From Singulisphaera acidiphila DSM 18658 (GTDB lineage: Bacteria; Planctomycetota; Planctomycetia; Isosphaerales; Isosphaeraceae), in assembly GCF_000242455.2 (NCBI RefSeq), contig NC_019892.1, forward strand, positions 868,001-932,000: a stretch of DNA of 64,000 nt. The letters are read 5' to 3'. Below the pieces are notes generated by a model, which saw only the letters and a list, made by a program, of their open reading frames with translations, searched no databases and was not told the origin of the DNA. Position 1 is the stretch's first letter. Every line of letters begins with the position of its first letter. Made by a program: the position numbers and the translations under genes. This document shows positions 1 through 8,054 of this stretch, one piece after another.

Positions 1-651
1 GATTTCGCCCAGGCCGTGATTCCACTCATGGGTCACGGTTGCCGTAAGCTTGGCATCGGTTTGGACATAGGTGCCATTCTGGTCCCAAACGAGGGGTTCG
101 TCACGCTCGAAGTAAGGGTACTCCACGACGAGCAGGCCGTCTTCACGAGCCTCGCTCAATGCCCAGAGGATCGGATGCCCCTCCCGGAGGAAGAGTCTCC
201 CGCCCGGTCGCAGTAGCCTCGCGACCACGTCGGCCCAGCGTCGGATGCTGGGGAGCCAGCAGAGCGCGCCGATGCCGGTGAAGACGAGATCGAAGTCCGT
301 ACGTCCCAGCGCCTTGGCCGCGTCGTAGACATTCGCCTCGACGAAGTCGACCTGGGCGCCGACACTTGCTGCGAGGTCCCGGGCCTGGTTCAGCGAGGCC
401 GGAGAGAAGTCCAGGCCGGTCATCCGAGCGCCCAGGCGGGCCAGGGAAATCGTGTCGGTGCCGATGTGGCACTGCAAGTGGACGCCGCGCAGGCCGGCGA
501 CGTCCCCCAACCGCGGCAGGTCGAACCGGACGACGTCGCTGAGGAACGTCGGGTCGGCTCTGAAGCGGTCCAGAGCGTAGTCGGGGGAGGCCGCGTGAAT
601 GGGAGCGCGCTCGTTCCAGTTGGCGCGGTTCACTGCCTGATAGTCGCTCAT
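1..651 (-). CDS. class I SAM-dependent methyltransferase (C-terminus outside window)
   Basis: Reading the minus strand from the ATG at 651 gives 217 open codons that run off the left edge. The protein starts MSDYQAVNRANWNERAP, typical of small cytoplasmic class I methyltransferases. It has a motif-I-like segment (LQCHIGTDTISLARLGA, about residues 52-68) followed by TGLDFSPASLNQAR, where the Asp would contact the SAM ribose. Further on are FDLVFTGIGALCWLP and LLRPGGRLFLREGHP, the usual motif after strand 4/5. The start is supported by GGAA a few bases upstream of the ATG. Substrate is unknown. Codon use and GC match the host chromosome, unlike the AT-richer gene to its right. The fold is fairly sure; the substrate is not. 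Confidence 0.82.
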   Translation of the reverse strand, partial: MSDYQAVNRANWNERAPIHAASPDYALDRFRADPTFLSDVVRFDLPRLGDVAGLRGVHLQCHIGTDTISLARLGARMTGLDFSPASLNQARDLAASVGAQVDFVEANVYDAAKALGRTDFDLVFTGIGALCWLPSIRRWADVVARLLRPGGRLFLREGHPILWALSEAREDGLLVVEYPYFERDEPLVWDQNGTYVQTDAKLTATVTHEWNHGLGEI

Positions 652-922
652 GCCGTTTCCTTACGTCTCGACGCCGCCAGCTTTTGTCGAAAATGGCGGT
701 TTGGTCCGTCATCGTCATGGCTCAAGAAGAGCGAGCCAAGATCGAGACAGGCCAGCAGCTTCGAAAGCAAGGTGGTTGTCCCCTGCAGTCGGCTAAAATC
801 CTACGATAATTCCAGGCATGACCAGATGCTCCGCAGTCCAACTGCGCCAGAGCAAATCGGGCATAATCCAAGCATCATTCACCTATTTTAACGCCGCCGA
901 AGTCCTGTTTGCAAAATACCAG

Positions 923-2224
923 TCAGTAAATCAAGTTTCCCCCAAAGTTCGGCGTCTTTTTATTTTGAATATCGGAAATCCAACGCACCAAAACATCTCT
1001 GCCTGTAGGCCACAATTGGGCGCACTGTTGAAAATACTGGATCACGCAGTCACGTTCACCGATTTGTAATAAATCATTTGCAAGAGAAGCACTTGGACCG
1101 CTTGCGGATACTAGAATCAATGGATCACAATCTGGCGGAGTGATTGCTAGTATCAAATGTCGCTTGGCTTCTTCTCTATCGCCTTTTGCCAAGGCTACTC
1201 GGCCCAAGAGGAGGTTTCCTTGATGAATGAAGCCTCCACGCATCAAATTGTTTTTGTTTGTCCTGAACTTAAATTGTTGGCAACCGCGCGAGACGAGTTC
1301 TTCTGCGTAGAATTGGGCTTTATGGATCTCTCCGGCCTCGAAAGCAGCCCTGGCCACGCTTGGCAATGCGAGATTTGACCATCTGGTATTCTCGGTGGCC
1401 AGTTCCAGAGCCTGCTCAAATTCGGAAAAGCACACGGCAGACCAATCCGTTCCAGACTCGAATGATTGGTGCCGCCCCATTCTCTTGTAGAGGTTGCCTA
1501 GATGCCAATGCCACTCGGGATTATCGGGATCAAGGCTAAGACACCTACGATACCATCTCACGGAGAGAGAAGGATCATGCAATGCAAAAAATTTTGCTGC
1601 ATTACTAATTATAAATTTATCATCAGCGCACTCACTAACATGATTGATCCATAAGATTTTTGCTTGATCAAAAACAACGCCGTCGAGGTAAGGGGAAAGC
1701 GACGCCAAGGGAGGAGCCGCGAGTTCCGAGCCAGGGATTGTCGCGATAATCCGCAGTATCTGCTGTTGGCGGCTTATATTGACATTGTCGGATTGCAAGT
1801 AAAAAATTAAATATAAAACAAGAACAATTCTTAACATTGCAAGATCGTTAGGATCTCGACGAAGCTCGCTCTCATAGTAGGGTAGCTGTTCGATTCCTAC
1901 GCTGGAAGCAAGTCGATAGAAGGCTTGTTGAGCGAGTTCTCGCACCTCCTCGAGAGGGTCATTTATTGCCTTTTTTAGGGCAGGAATCGCTTCTTCGAGA
2001 CCCTCAAAATGATCTGCAAGATTTGCGGCTGTTGTCAGTCGCACTTTCTCGCATGCCTTGTTGCCCAAATCTGCTAACATTCTAGAAACATCCCACCATG
2101 TCGCGCCAAGGATATTGGAAGTCGGGTTGCGATCTACCTGATTCTCAGGCAATGGCGAATTGCACCAAGGACAGCTTCCCGATCGGATCTGGCGATGGGT
2201 CGTTTGGCAACAGATTTGGATCAT
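923..2224 (-). CDS. HEAT/TPR-repeat protein of unknown function with N-terminal Cys pairs
   Basis: A 433-residue protein. The N-terminus has Cys residues in a CC...CPWC arrangement (about residues 5-22), suggesting a small zinc ribbon. It is followed by a HEAT-like helical stretch (about 55-115, EAIPALKKAINDPLEEVREL) and TPR-like repeats (about 205-235, with DPDNPEWHWHLGNLYKRMG, and again about 255-350). No catalytic motif or signal peptide is visible, so a cytoplasmic protein-protein interaction role is inferred. The base composition is clearly AT-richer than the flanking methyltransferase, and the gene sits at the edge of a transposon-rich stretch, so horizontal acquisition is plausible. 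Not recognised as a named family. Confidence 0.72.
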   Translation of the reverse strand: MIQICCQTTHRQIRSGSCPWCNSPLPENQVDRNPTSNILGATWWDVSRMLADLGNKACEKVRLTTAANLADHFEGLEEAIPALKKAINDPLEEVRELAQQAFYRLASSVGIEQLPYYESELRRDPNDLAMLRIVLVLYLIFYLQSDNVNISRQQQILRIIATIPGSELAAPPLASLSPYLDGVVFDQAKILWINHVSECADDKFIISNAAKFFALHDPSLSVRWYRRCLSLDPDNPEWHWHLGNLYKRMGRHQSFESGTDWSAVCFSEFEQALELATENTRWSNLALPSVARAAFEAGEIHKAQFYAEELVSRGCQQFKFRTNKNNLMRGGFIHQGNLLLGRVALAKGDREEAKRHLILAITPPDCDPLILVSASGPSASLANDLLQIGERDCVIQYFQQCAQLWPTGRDVLVRWISDIQNKKTPNFGGNLIY

Positions 2225-2375
2225 GGGTTAGGATTTCCTGAGTGCCCATTGGCGCAGTTGTGCGGTGATGATCGTGATCCACGACGGTGAAGGTCGCCAC
2301 CTCGCTGAGAACACAAAGGGCTGGTTCGCCGGGTGCGAGGTTCGCTGGCAAGCTCGGCTGATTTGACCAAACGTC

Positions 2376-2799
2376 TAACTGGCAAAGTCCGGATCTGGAA
2401 CGCCTTTGGGCTGAAGCCTCACCAGAGCGAAACCTTTAAGCTCTCGACCGACCGTGCTTCCTGGAGAAGGTCCGCGACGTCGTTGGGCTGTACACGAGCC
2501 CGCCGGAGAACGCGATCGTCCTGTCGATCGACGAGAAGAGCCAGATGCAGGCCCTGGACCGCACCCAACCGCTGTTGCCGATGACGCCTGGGCAGGTCGA
2601 GCGGTTCTTCGCCAAGACCATCGAGAAGCAGATTCGCCGTAAGGTGTTCCGCAGCGTGGCAGCGTTGGAGAAGGCGATCATGAAATTCTTGGCCGACCAT
2701 AATGAAAACCCCAGGCCGTTTGTTTGGACCGCCAGCGCGGATTTGATTTTGGACAAGGTGAAGCGGGTTTGCGAGCGAATTTCTCACTCAGGAGACTAG
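2376..2799 (+). pseudogene. IS630-family transposase relic (frameshift plus internal deletion)
   Basis: Two reading frames together encode IS630-type transposase sequence. The first reads [20 protein letters not shown] up to about 2450. One base then appears to be missing (gaccgtgcttc where gacccgtgcttc would keep frame), and the next frame continues [38 protein letters not shown]. At about 2590 it jumps from the region after the first catalytic Asp (IDEKSQ) straight to the C-terminal part ([28 protein letters not shown]). The second catalytic Asp and the Glu are therefore gone. The stop is at 2797. No terminal repeats were found. A dead remnant. Confidence 0.8.
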
Positions 2800-2834
2800 A
2801 CAATGGGGTCCACCTCACGTCAGGAGGCTCGGTC

Positions 2835-3341
2835 ATGTCTCGAACTCGCATGACGACACGCGGGATGCTGATGGCCGTGGCCTGTGCCGCTGTCACTCAA
2901 GCGACCTACCTGGCCCTCCTGCGCGAGGAGTGGGACGGAAACCCGCTCATCGGTTTCTTGATCGTTGCGTCGTGTGTGGTTTGCTTGGCGGCAGTCGCTG
3001 CGCAAGGGGCGTTCAACCGGATGAGGGCAAATGGAGGCGGAGAGGGGGCCAGGTGGAAGGCTTTCTTCAAGTCGCTCGCCCTCGCTGCTGTATTGATCGG
3101 GGTTACGGACACAGTGTTCATAGCGTCCTATTTGCTCCTCAGCCATGGCCGGTGGTATGTGGTGTCCGTAGTCGATGGCCCGCGCGAGCTGAACCTGGCG
3201 GGCATCGTGGACGCGGCGTTCATCGCTTTTGGAGTCGCTTTTCTGCTGAGAAGGTTAATCTGGCCGGGCGAGAGAGCAAGTGCTGTTTCGAGGGAAGAGC
3301 CCAGAAAATCGTTGGGGGAAGATCGAAGCCGCAAGGCTTAG
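2835..3341 (+). CDS. small four-helix membrane protein, unknown function
   Basis: A 168-residue product. The ATG at 2835 has a good AGGAGG (2822-2827) seven bases upstream, so the longer in-frame extension is rejected. Four hydrophobic segments are visible, at about residues 10-28, 40-60, 80-103 and 120-138, and the tail is charged and Lys/Arg-rich (SREEPRKSLGEDRSRKA). This predicts an integral inner-membrane protein with both ends in the cytoplasm. No family motif is recognised. It follows directly on the IS630 relic, so its promoter may lie within relic DNA. Confidence 0.65.
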   Translation: MSRTRMTTRGMLMAVACAAVTQATYLALLREEWDGNPLIGFLIVASCVVCLAAVAAQGAFNRMRANGGGEGARWKAFFKSLALAAVLIGVTDTVFIASYLLLSHGRWYVVSVVDGPRELNLAGIVDAAFIAFGVAFLLRRLIWPGERASAVSREEPRKSLGEDRSRKA

Positions 3342-3659
3342 CGTACGTTTCTGTCCAGATGATTGTGGGACCCCGGCTACAGTTGTCAACGCACGCGTTC
3401 CTGGTGACCCACCGGAACTGTCCTGCGCCGCCGCAAGGCCGGAGCGGCGGTCGTCACCGACCCCGATGCGGCGTCAAAATGTTGATCGAGGATGCCTGCC
3501 GGCTGAGCGAGGCGATGGGCCTGTCGGTCCGGTGCGCCGAACTGGCCGGGCTGTTCCTGAGATCCCCTATCCCGGGGAACCCAGCCCGGCAGATGCTCGA
3601 AAACCATGCCCAGGATCGAACTTCCCTCCATCCCCTTTGCGTGTCTCACTGTGGCCATA
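3342..3659. other. gene-free stretch with degraded sequence
   Basis: No convincing gene. Open frames here lack start signals and family resemblance. Near its right end (3606-3617) is the 12-mer ATGCCCAGGATC, also found at 4173-4184 and 7790-7801. It is followed here by a pyrimidine-rich tract reading CCCTCC...CCTTTGCGTGTCT that recurs in similar form after 7801 and around 6085. Confidence 0.4.
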
Positions 3660-3881
3660 TCAGTGATCACAATCACGCCATAGCTGTTTGAGTTTCACGA
3701 TAAAATGTGCTCCATTTTTGATCAATATCCATGAACTTGTCGCTATTATGGTCGCCAGCACCGTCAATAATTCGAGTTGCGTTAGACACTTATATGTGAA
3801 AATTATCAGAATCATCCAAGCAGACCATAATGCAGCAAGCATCGCTGCGAGAACGATCAGACCTCTCCTCAGTTTCGTCAT
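3660..3881 (-). CDS. possible small two-helix membrane protein
   Basis: A 73-residue ORF with two strong hydrophobic segments (about residues 8-30, ending WMILIIF, and 38-58, LLTVLATIIATSSWILI) separated by a short loop, and basic ends (MTKLRRG and LKQLWRDCDH). No Shine-Dalgarno is evident before the ATG at 3881. The region is AT-rich compared with the chromosome. The composition would suit a real small membrane protein, but chance ORFs in AT-rich DNA can also look hydrophobic, so confidence is modest. Confidence 0.35.
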   Translation of the reverse strand: MTKLRRGLIVLAAMLAALWSAWMILIIFTYKCLTQLELLTVLATIIATSSWILIKNGAHFIVKLKQLWRDCDH

Positions 3882-4121
3882 AATTCTGTCCGAGAGTCGG
3901 GAATTACCGTCTCATTGCTTGACTAAGGCATGAGACACGCTTGTAGTGGCTCGGGATATCATCGGGGCCGAATCAGCGATCAGGCCTACCGAGAGCGCCG
4001 GCAGTTGTTGATCATGGTCCGCCCTCGTCGAAGTAGATGACCAAGCTGTCAGGGAAAGTGACCTCAAACGCAGTGTGCCGACCTGTGACAAATATCTCCA
4101 CAACATCCCAACAGGCACGAC

Positions 4122-4388
4122 TCATGTTGATGGGACTCTTGTCGGGGCCGCCATAAGCAGGTTGGAGTAGGCATGCCCAGGATCCGGTATGAACTGGAAA
4201 CACCTTTGAGATTGACGGTCATATCCGCGTTGCTTCCGGCCACAACCGGAGCAGGCAGGCAGGCTCTTGGCTCTGGGCTGAATGACGATCTCGATGACGG
4301 GCACTCCCGATTTTTCAACCAGGCGGACCTGCTCATAGACGAAGGACTTGAGCGGATGGACGCGATTGAGGATAGTCTTGAGTTGCAT
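4122..4388 (-). pseudogene. ISL3-family transposase, N-terminal fragment
   Basis: The 88-residue ORF begins MQLKTILNRVHPLKSFVYEQ and contains CSGCGRKQRGYDRQ, matching the N-terminal zinc-binding region of ISL3-type transposases. Similarity stops abruptly near residue 70 (FIPDPGHAYS), and no DDE catalytic core follows. The break coincides with the recurring 12-mer ATGCCCAGGATC (4173-4184). It is therefore a truncated relic, unrelated in detail to the complete ISL3 element next to it, which has a different N-terminus. No matching terminal repeats were found. Confidence 0.7.
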
Positions 4389-4518
4389 CTTGGGTGGGCT
4401 CCGGTTGGGCTTAGTTGTGGTAAACCAATCCTAATCCGGAGTCTGCCCAGGATGCACCTCACTTCTCATTCAAAGGCTCGCGCTAACCCATGACCTTGGC
4501 AATTACACCCACAAATTC

Positions 4519-4542
4519 GACACTCCTCGCTAATCCCGACAG
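4519..4542 (+). repeat. left terminal inverted repeat of the ISL3 element
   Basis: 24 bp starting GACACTCCTCGC and ending CGACAG. It is an exact reverse complement of 6025-6048. Confidence 0.93.
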
Positions 4543-4584
4543 TTTATGAGGCGATTCAACTTGCCTTGACAGCGAGAGTTACAG

Positions 4585-4634
4585 CCTGCGTGCTGAAGGA
4601 TGGAGACAAACCCAATCCTTCTGGAGCACGCAGG
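4585..4634 (+). promoter_or_regulatory. stem-loop enclosing the transposase ribosome-binding region
   Basis: CCTGCGTGCT (4585-4594) pairs with AGCACGCAGG (4625-4634), and GAAGGAT (4595-4601) pairs with ATCCTTC (4615-4621). This gives a 17-bp stem with a 3-nt bulge (TGG) and a 13-nt loop. The stem ends two bases before the transposase ATG at 4637 and includes the only GGAG-like stretch (4623-4626). By analogy with other insertion sequences (inference), it may block translation from transcripts that read in from outside the element. Confidence 0.6.
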
Positions 4635-4636
4635 CC

Positions 4637-6010
4637 ATGGAGACCCAAAGGCCCCCAACTCTCACGATACCGATCTCGTGCTGCCCCAAGAAAGCTCCCT
4701 GCCCCACGTGTGGCAAGTTGGGGCGGCGAAAGGATGTCTTGAATCGCCTGATCCGTTCGATCGCCTACCATCAGGTCGTCTACCTTGACGTCACCTACGG
4801 CGAGTATCGCGCCCGCTGCCACTGCTGTTCCACGTTTCGGACCATGCCCACGAGCGTGGAATTCAAGGCCCGTTACGATAATAAGGTCCGCCAAGCCGTC
4901 CTCGATCGGATCCTCGAGGATGGCATGAGCGTCGAACGCGTCATTCAGTCCATACATCGCGATTTCCTCTTGGACCTGTCCGACGGTTTCGTCTACGACT
5001 GTCTTCTCCATCAGGCGAAGCGTCTCGACATGGCCGAGCATCGTCGCTGGGTGCTCGAGCATTTCCGCGGGACGCTTTGCGTCGATGAACTCCATCTTGG
5101 TCGTTATGCTCTGCTGCTGGCGACCGACCCCCTGAACGACTTGGCCGTCGCCTTCGCCCTGGTCGCCAGCAACGACAAAGATCACATGCGGCGGTTCCTC
5201 AAGAACCTCAAGACCTGGGGATTGGAGCCGGAGGTGGTGGTGACCGACGGCTCGGATCTCTACCCGGCGGTGTTGGCCGAGTTATGGCCATCGGCCCGCC
5301 ATCAGTTGTGCGTGTTTCATGTCCTCAAGGATCTCCACAAGCTGGTTCTCGATGCGTTGCGGCGGTTCCGTCGTGGACTGGAGCGGCGCGGGAACCGGGG
5401 GCGGAAGCGACGGCGCGGCAGGCCCTCGGGAGGCCGCAAGCCGCGACACCGTTCGACCTATAAGGAGAAGTCGGCGTTTATCTTCAGTCATCGCTTCCTG
5501 ATCGTTCGGCGGCGGGATCAGATGAGCCGCCAGGAGCGGATTGATCTGAACACGATGCTCAACGACCTGCCGGAGTTGAGACCGTTGCGACAGTTCGTGG
5601 ACGCCTTGCAAAGGTTGTTCGCGGAGAACCAGGGCGAAGCGACGGCTTGGCGGCGGCACCAAAGGCTGACAACGGACCGCGACTTCCTCGGGGTGCCCGA
5701 ATTGGTGAAGGCCGTGAAGAAACTCGGGCCGGAGAAGTTCGCCAAGATGATCGCGTTCTTGGGGAGCGCCGCGTGTCGGCGGATGCGGACGAACAATCAT
5801 GTGGAACGGATCAATCGCAAGCTCCGCCATGAGGAGAAGGCCCGCTACAAATGGCGGAGTCGGCGGACGATCGTGCGGTTCATGGTTTTGCTGCTGGACC
5901 GTTACTGGGAGCATGAGAAGGCGGCACGAAGCCGCTGGCTGGACGAGACGCCTCCCATCGAACTGGCGCGGGAATCGCCCAAGACTGTTCCGAGGCCTCG
6001 AGTCGCCTGA
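4637..6010 (+). CDS. ISL3-family transposase
   Basis: A 457-residue DDE transposase. The N-terminus carries a zinc-binding segment (CPTCGKLGRRK at about 22, RCHCC at about 60). Putative catalytic acidic residues are in TLCVDELHLGR (about 150), EVVVTDGSDLYPAV (about 200) and NNHVERINRKLR (about 397). A strongly basic insert (about residues 245-275, many Arg/Lys/Gly) lies after the second Asp. The length is normal for the family and no frameshift is seen. The ATG at 4637 sits at the foot of a stem-loop. It is the only gene of the element bounded by perfect 24-bp repeats. Confidence 0.9.
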   Translation: METQRPPTLTIPISCCPKKAPCPTCGKLGRRKDVLNRLIRSIAYHQVVYLDVTYGEYRARCHCCSTFRTMPTSVEFKARYDNKVRQAVLDRILEDGMSVERVIQSIHRDFLLDLSDGFVYDCLLHQAKRLDMAEHRRWVLEHFRGTLCVDELHLGRYALLLATDPLNDLAVAFALVASNDKDHMRRFLKNLKTWGLEPEVVVTDGSDLYPAVLAELWPSARHQLCVFHVLKDLHKLVLDALRRFRRGLERRGNRGRKRRRGRPSGGRKPRHRSTYKEKSAFIFSHRFLIVRRRDQMSRQERIDLNTMLNDLPELRPLRQFVDALQRLFAENQGEATAWRRHQRLTTDRDFLGVPELVKAVKKLGPEKFAKMIAFLGSAACRRMRTNNHVERINRKLRHEEKARYKWRSRRTIVRFMVLLLDRYWEHEKAARSRWLDETPPIELARESPKTVPRPRVA

Positions 6011-6024
6011 AAAATGGGCCGTGG

Positions 6025-6048
6025 CTGTCGGGATTAGCGAGGAGTGTC
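6025..6048 (-). repeat. right terminal inverted repeat of the ISL3 element
   Basis: 24 bp starting CTGTCGGG and ending GGAGTGTC, the exact reverse complement of 4519-4542. It lies 14 bp after the transposase stop codon. Confidence 0.93.
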
Positions 6049-6118
6049 ACAAATTCTGCTGAGGAGCCCAAAATTCTTTCTGTCCCCTTTGCGTGTCCTT
6101 TTTTTGCAGCTCCACTAT

Positions 6119-6502
6119 TCAGTGTTCAGGCAAAGGGACGCCAGCCTCCCGCAATTCCTTGTCGAAGACTGGGCGAGGAGAACATGTAATTCTAAATCCG
6201 TTTGATAATTTTGAATTTATATAAATGTATGCGTAAAAATATTCAAAGCAGATCACGAAATCTACTGATTTTCTGTTTCGCGTAACGCGTAGACCATGGT
6301 GTGGCTCGAAACAGGCAGCGATCAGTCCTTTCTCCTCCTTGACTCCCGCTTCGAACGCCTTCACAATCACTTTTCGCTTGTCCTCTCCAAGAATCTGGCA
6401 CTTCCCCAAAACTTTATATCCATGAAACCCGTGCTCGGGGCTTTCCAATGGCGGTTCAGGTTGGAGGGACAGCAATTCAAAAGTGTCAGCGTGTTCCAAA
6501 AC
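6119..6502 (-). pseudogene. hypothetical protein, N-terminus removed by IS3 insertion
   Basis: The minus-strand frame reads continuously from the IS3-element boundary at about 6502 to the stop at 6119. It gives VLEHADTFELLSLQPEP, then FHGYKVLGKCQILGEDKRK, CFEPHHGLRVTRN, VDFVICFEYFYAYIY and a tail ending SPRPVFDKELREAGVPLPEH. It looks like the C-terminal two-thirds of a family of planctomycete hypothetical proteins that I recall only by general pattern; the function is unknown. No start codon belonging to this gene survives: the nearest ATG, at 6517, is inside the IS3 end. The missing 5' part is not found on the far side of the IS3 element, so a deletion accompanied or followed the insertion. 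Confidence 0.6.
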
Positions 6503-6574
6503 TGGCCTGCCCCCCATAACCTGGTCCAGTCTTAATGGAAATCGTACAACTGGCAGAGAGCCAGGGAGCGATCC

Positions 6575-6742
6575 ATGCGAAAACGACCAGGACCGGACCG
6601 CATCGCCTCGATGCTGCGTGACATCCAGGCCGACCTCGACGCCGGGTTGAACGTCAACCAGGCATGCCGTAAGGCCGGCATCGCAATGACCACCTACTAC
6701 CGCTGGAAGACCCTCCAGGAAAATCCAGTATCACATGAGTAA
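6575..6742 (+). CDS. IS3-family transposase OrfA (HTH part), ends at a stop just before the zipper
   Basis: 55 codons starting MRKRPGPDRIASMLRD and containing the helix-turn-helix segment NVNQACRKAGIAMTTYYRWK. This is the Tnp_1/HTH domain of IS3 OrfA. The family usually has about 85-100 residues, ending in a leucine zipper. Here a TAA at 6740-6742 stops it right before the zipper, and the zipper (AELEADVDRLKLLVAELA) is encoded in the same frame at the start of the downstream gene. It is either an inactivating nonsense mutation or an unusual division of the two proteins. Confidence 0.75.
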   Translation: MRKRPGPDRIASMLRDIQADLDAGLNVNQACRKAGIAMTTYYRWKTLQENPVSHE

Positions 6743-6748
6743 CTTCGC

Positions 6749-7747
6749 GTGGCCGAGCTTGAGGCCGATGTCGATCGTCTCAAACTCCTGGTCGCCGAAT
6801 TGGCGCTCGACCGGCGCATGCTCCAGGAGGCCTTGAAAAAAGCCATGACCTCCGCCCGACGTCGCATGATCACTTCCGAAATCTGCGAGATATTCGATGT
6901 TTCGCAGAGGCGAGCATCTCGGGCGCTGGATTTGCCCCGCTCCAGCCTCCGTTATACTCCCGTGACACGGGATGACCAGGCGACGTTGGCCCGGCGGATC
7001 GAGGAGTTTGCCGGTACGTACCCACGGTTCGGCTATCGACGAATCTGGGCACTCCTGAATCGCGAGGGCTGGTCGGTTAACAAGAAGGCGGTCCGGCGGA
7101 TCTGGCGACTGTCGGGGTTGAAAGTGGCCAAGCCACGCGGTACGCCCAAGCCCAGGCGACCGCACGGCCAGGACCTCAATGCCTGTCACCTCCGGCCGTC
7201 TCGCGGTAAAGACGATGTATGGACATGGGACTTTATTTTCGATCGTACCAGTGACGGTCGGAGCCTCAAGTGGCTGAGCTTGATCGACGAGTACACAAGG
7301 GAATGCCTGGCGTTGGAGGCGCGACGAGGCATGACGGCCGAGGAGATTCGAGTCATCTTGGCCGAGGTCGCAACGATGCGAGGCGGCCCACCACATCGGG
7401 TCCGTAGCGACAACGGCCCGGAATTTGCGGCCGAGGTGGTCTGGTCGTGGTTAGTGGAGACGGGTTCCGGGACGCTGTACGTCGCACCGGCGAGCCCCTG
7501 GCAGAACGGCTACGCGGAGTCATTTCACAGCAAGCTGCGCGACGAGTTCTTGGACCGCGAGGAGTTCGAGAGCGAAGTTCAGGCGCGGGCGTTAGGCGAG
7601 CTCTGGAAGGAAGAGTACAATACGGAACGCCCGCACAGTTCACTGGCTTATCAGACCCCGGCAGAATTTGCGGCCCGATGCTTGAGGTACGTGCCTATCG
7701 AAGAGAATTCGAGCGATCCATCGTATACTGAACAACCGCACCAGTGA
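6749..7747 (+). CDS. IS3-family transposase (zipper plus OrfB integrase core)
   Basis: 332 residues from a GTG at 6749. Residues about 3-30 form a leucine-zipper coiled coil normally belonging to OrfA. They are followed by HTH_21-like sequence (CEIFDVSQRRASRALDLPRSS, YPRFGYRRIWALL). The rve integrase core has its catalytic triad in VWTWDFIFDRTSD (first Asp), VRSDNGPEFAAE (second Asp) and NGYAESFHSKLRDEFL (Glu). The C-terminus, YNTERPHSSLAYQTPAEF, is canonical. It is in the same frame as OrfA, separated only by a TAA. A run of six A (6836-6841) marks where relatives shift frame, but here no shift is needed. Without OrfA's HTH the element may be inactive. Confidence 0.88.
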   Translation: MAELEADVDRLKLLVAELALDRRMLQEALKKAMTSARRRMITSEICEIFDVSQRRASRALDLPRSSLRYTPVTRDDQATLARRIEEFAGTYPRFGYRRIWALLNREGWSVNKKAVRRIWRLSGLKVAKPRGTPKPRRPHGQDLNACHLRPSRGKDDVWTWDFIFDRTSDGRSLKWLSLIDEYTRECLALEARRGMTAEEIRVILAEVATMRGGPPHRVRSDNGPEFAAEVVWSWLVETGSGTLYVAPASPWQNGYAESFHSKLRDEFLDREEFESEVQARALGELWKEEYNTERPHSSLAYQTPAEFAARCLRYVPIEENSSDPSYTEQPHQ

Positions 7748-8054
7748 TTTCTATTATCACTGGATCAAGAAATGGGGAGCAGGCCAGACATGCCCAGGAT
7801 CGATCTTCAAAATTCCCTCCGTATTCCCTCCGTCCTTCGCGTGTCTCTGTGAACGGTTACGAAGTGGGAGCTTGGCACCCTGACTCTGGAATCAAGACTC
7901 CACGATCCCGGAGACGCTCTCCGGATGGGCGGCATCGAACGATCAGCGAGGTGACGCCCCTCTGCCGCAACCAGCGGAAATGTACAGTTCAGCCGGGGAA
8001 ATCGTCAGCAGCTGGAATTCAGGGAAATAGAGGCTCGGAGCGTCATTCGTGCAA

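Larger units (their letters stand above)
4519..6048 (+). mobile_element. complete ISL3-family insertion sequence, 1,530 bp
   Basis: The ends are perfect 24-bp inverted repeats (4519-4542 beginning GACACTCC, and 6025-6048). Immediately outside both is the same 8-mer, ACAAATTC (4511-4518 and 6049-6056), a target-site duplication of the length expected for ISL3 elements. One intact transposase gene (4637-6010) fills the element. The perfect repeats and duplication indicate a recent, probably still functional, insertion. It landed in already degraded DNA between the ISL3 relic and the truncated gene at 6119-6502, so it disrupts no recognisable gene. Confidence 0.93.
6503..7786 (+). mobile_element. 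IS3-family insertion sequence, about 1.28 kb
   Basis: The left end (6503, TGGCCTGCCCCCCATAACCT) and the reverse complement of the right end (7786, TGGCCTGCTCCCCATTTCTT) match over most of about 30 positions, including a shared TCCAGT block, which makes them imperfect terminal inverted repeats. Inside are orfA (6575-6742) and orfB (6749-7747). The pairing may extend one base further on each side. No target duplication is visible: the left flank is ...CCAAAAC and the right flank is GACATGCC. One flank has therefore probably been rearranged. The element truncates the gene at 6119-6502. Confidence 0.82.
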
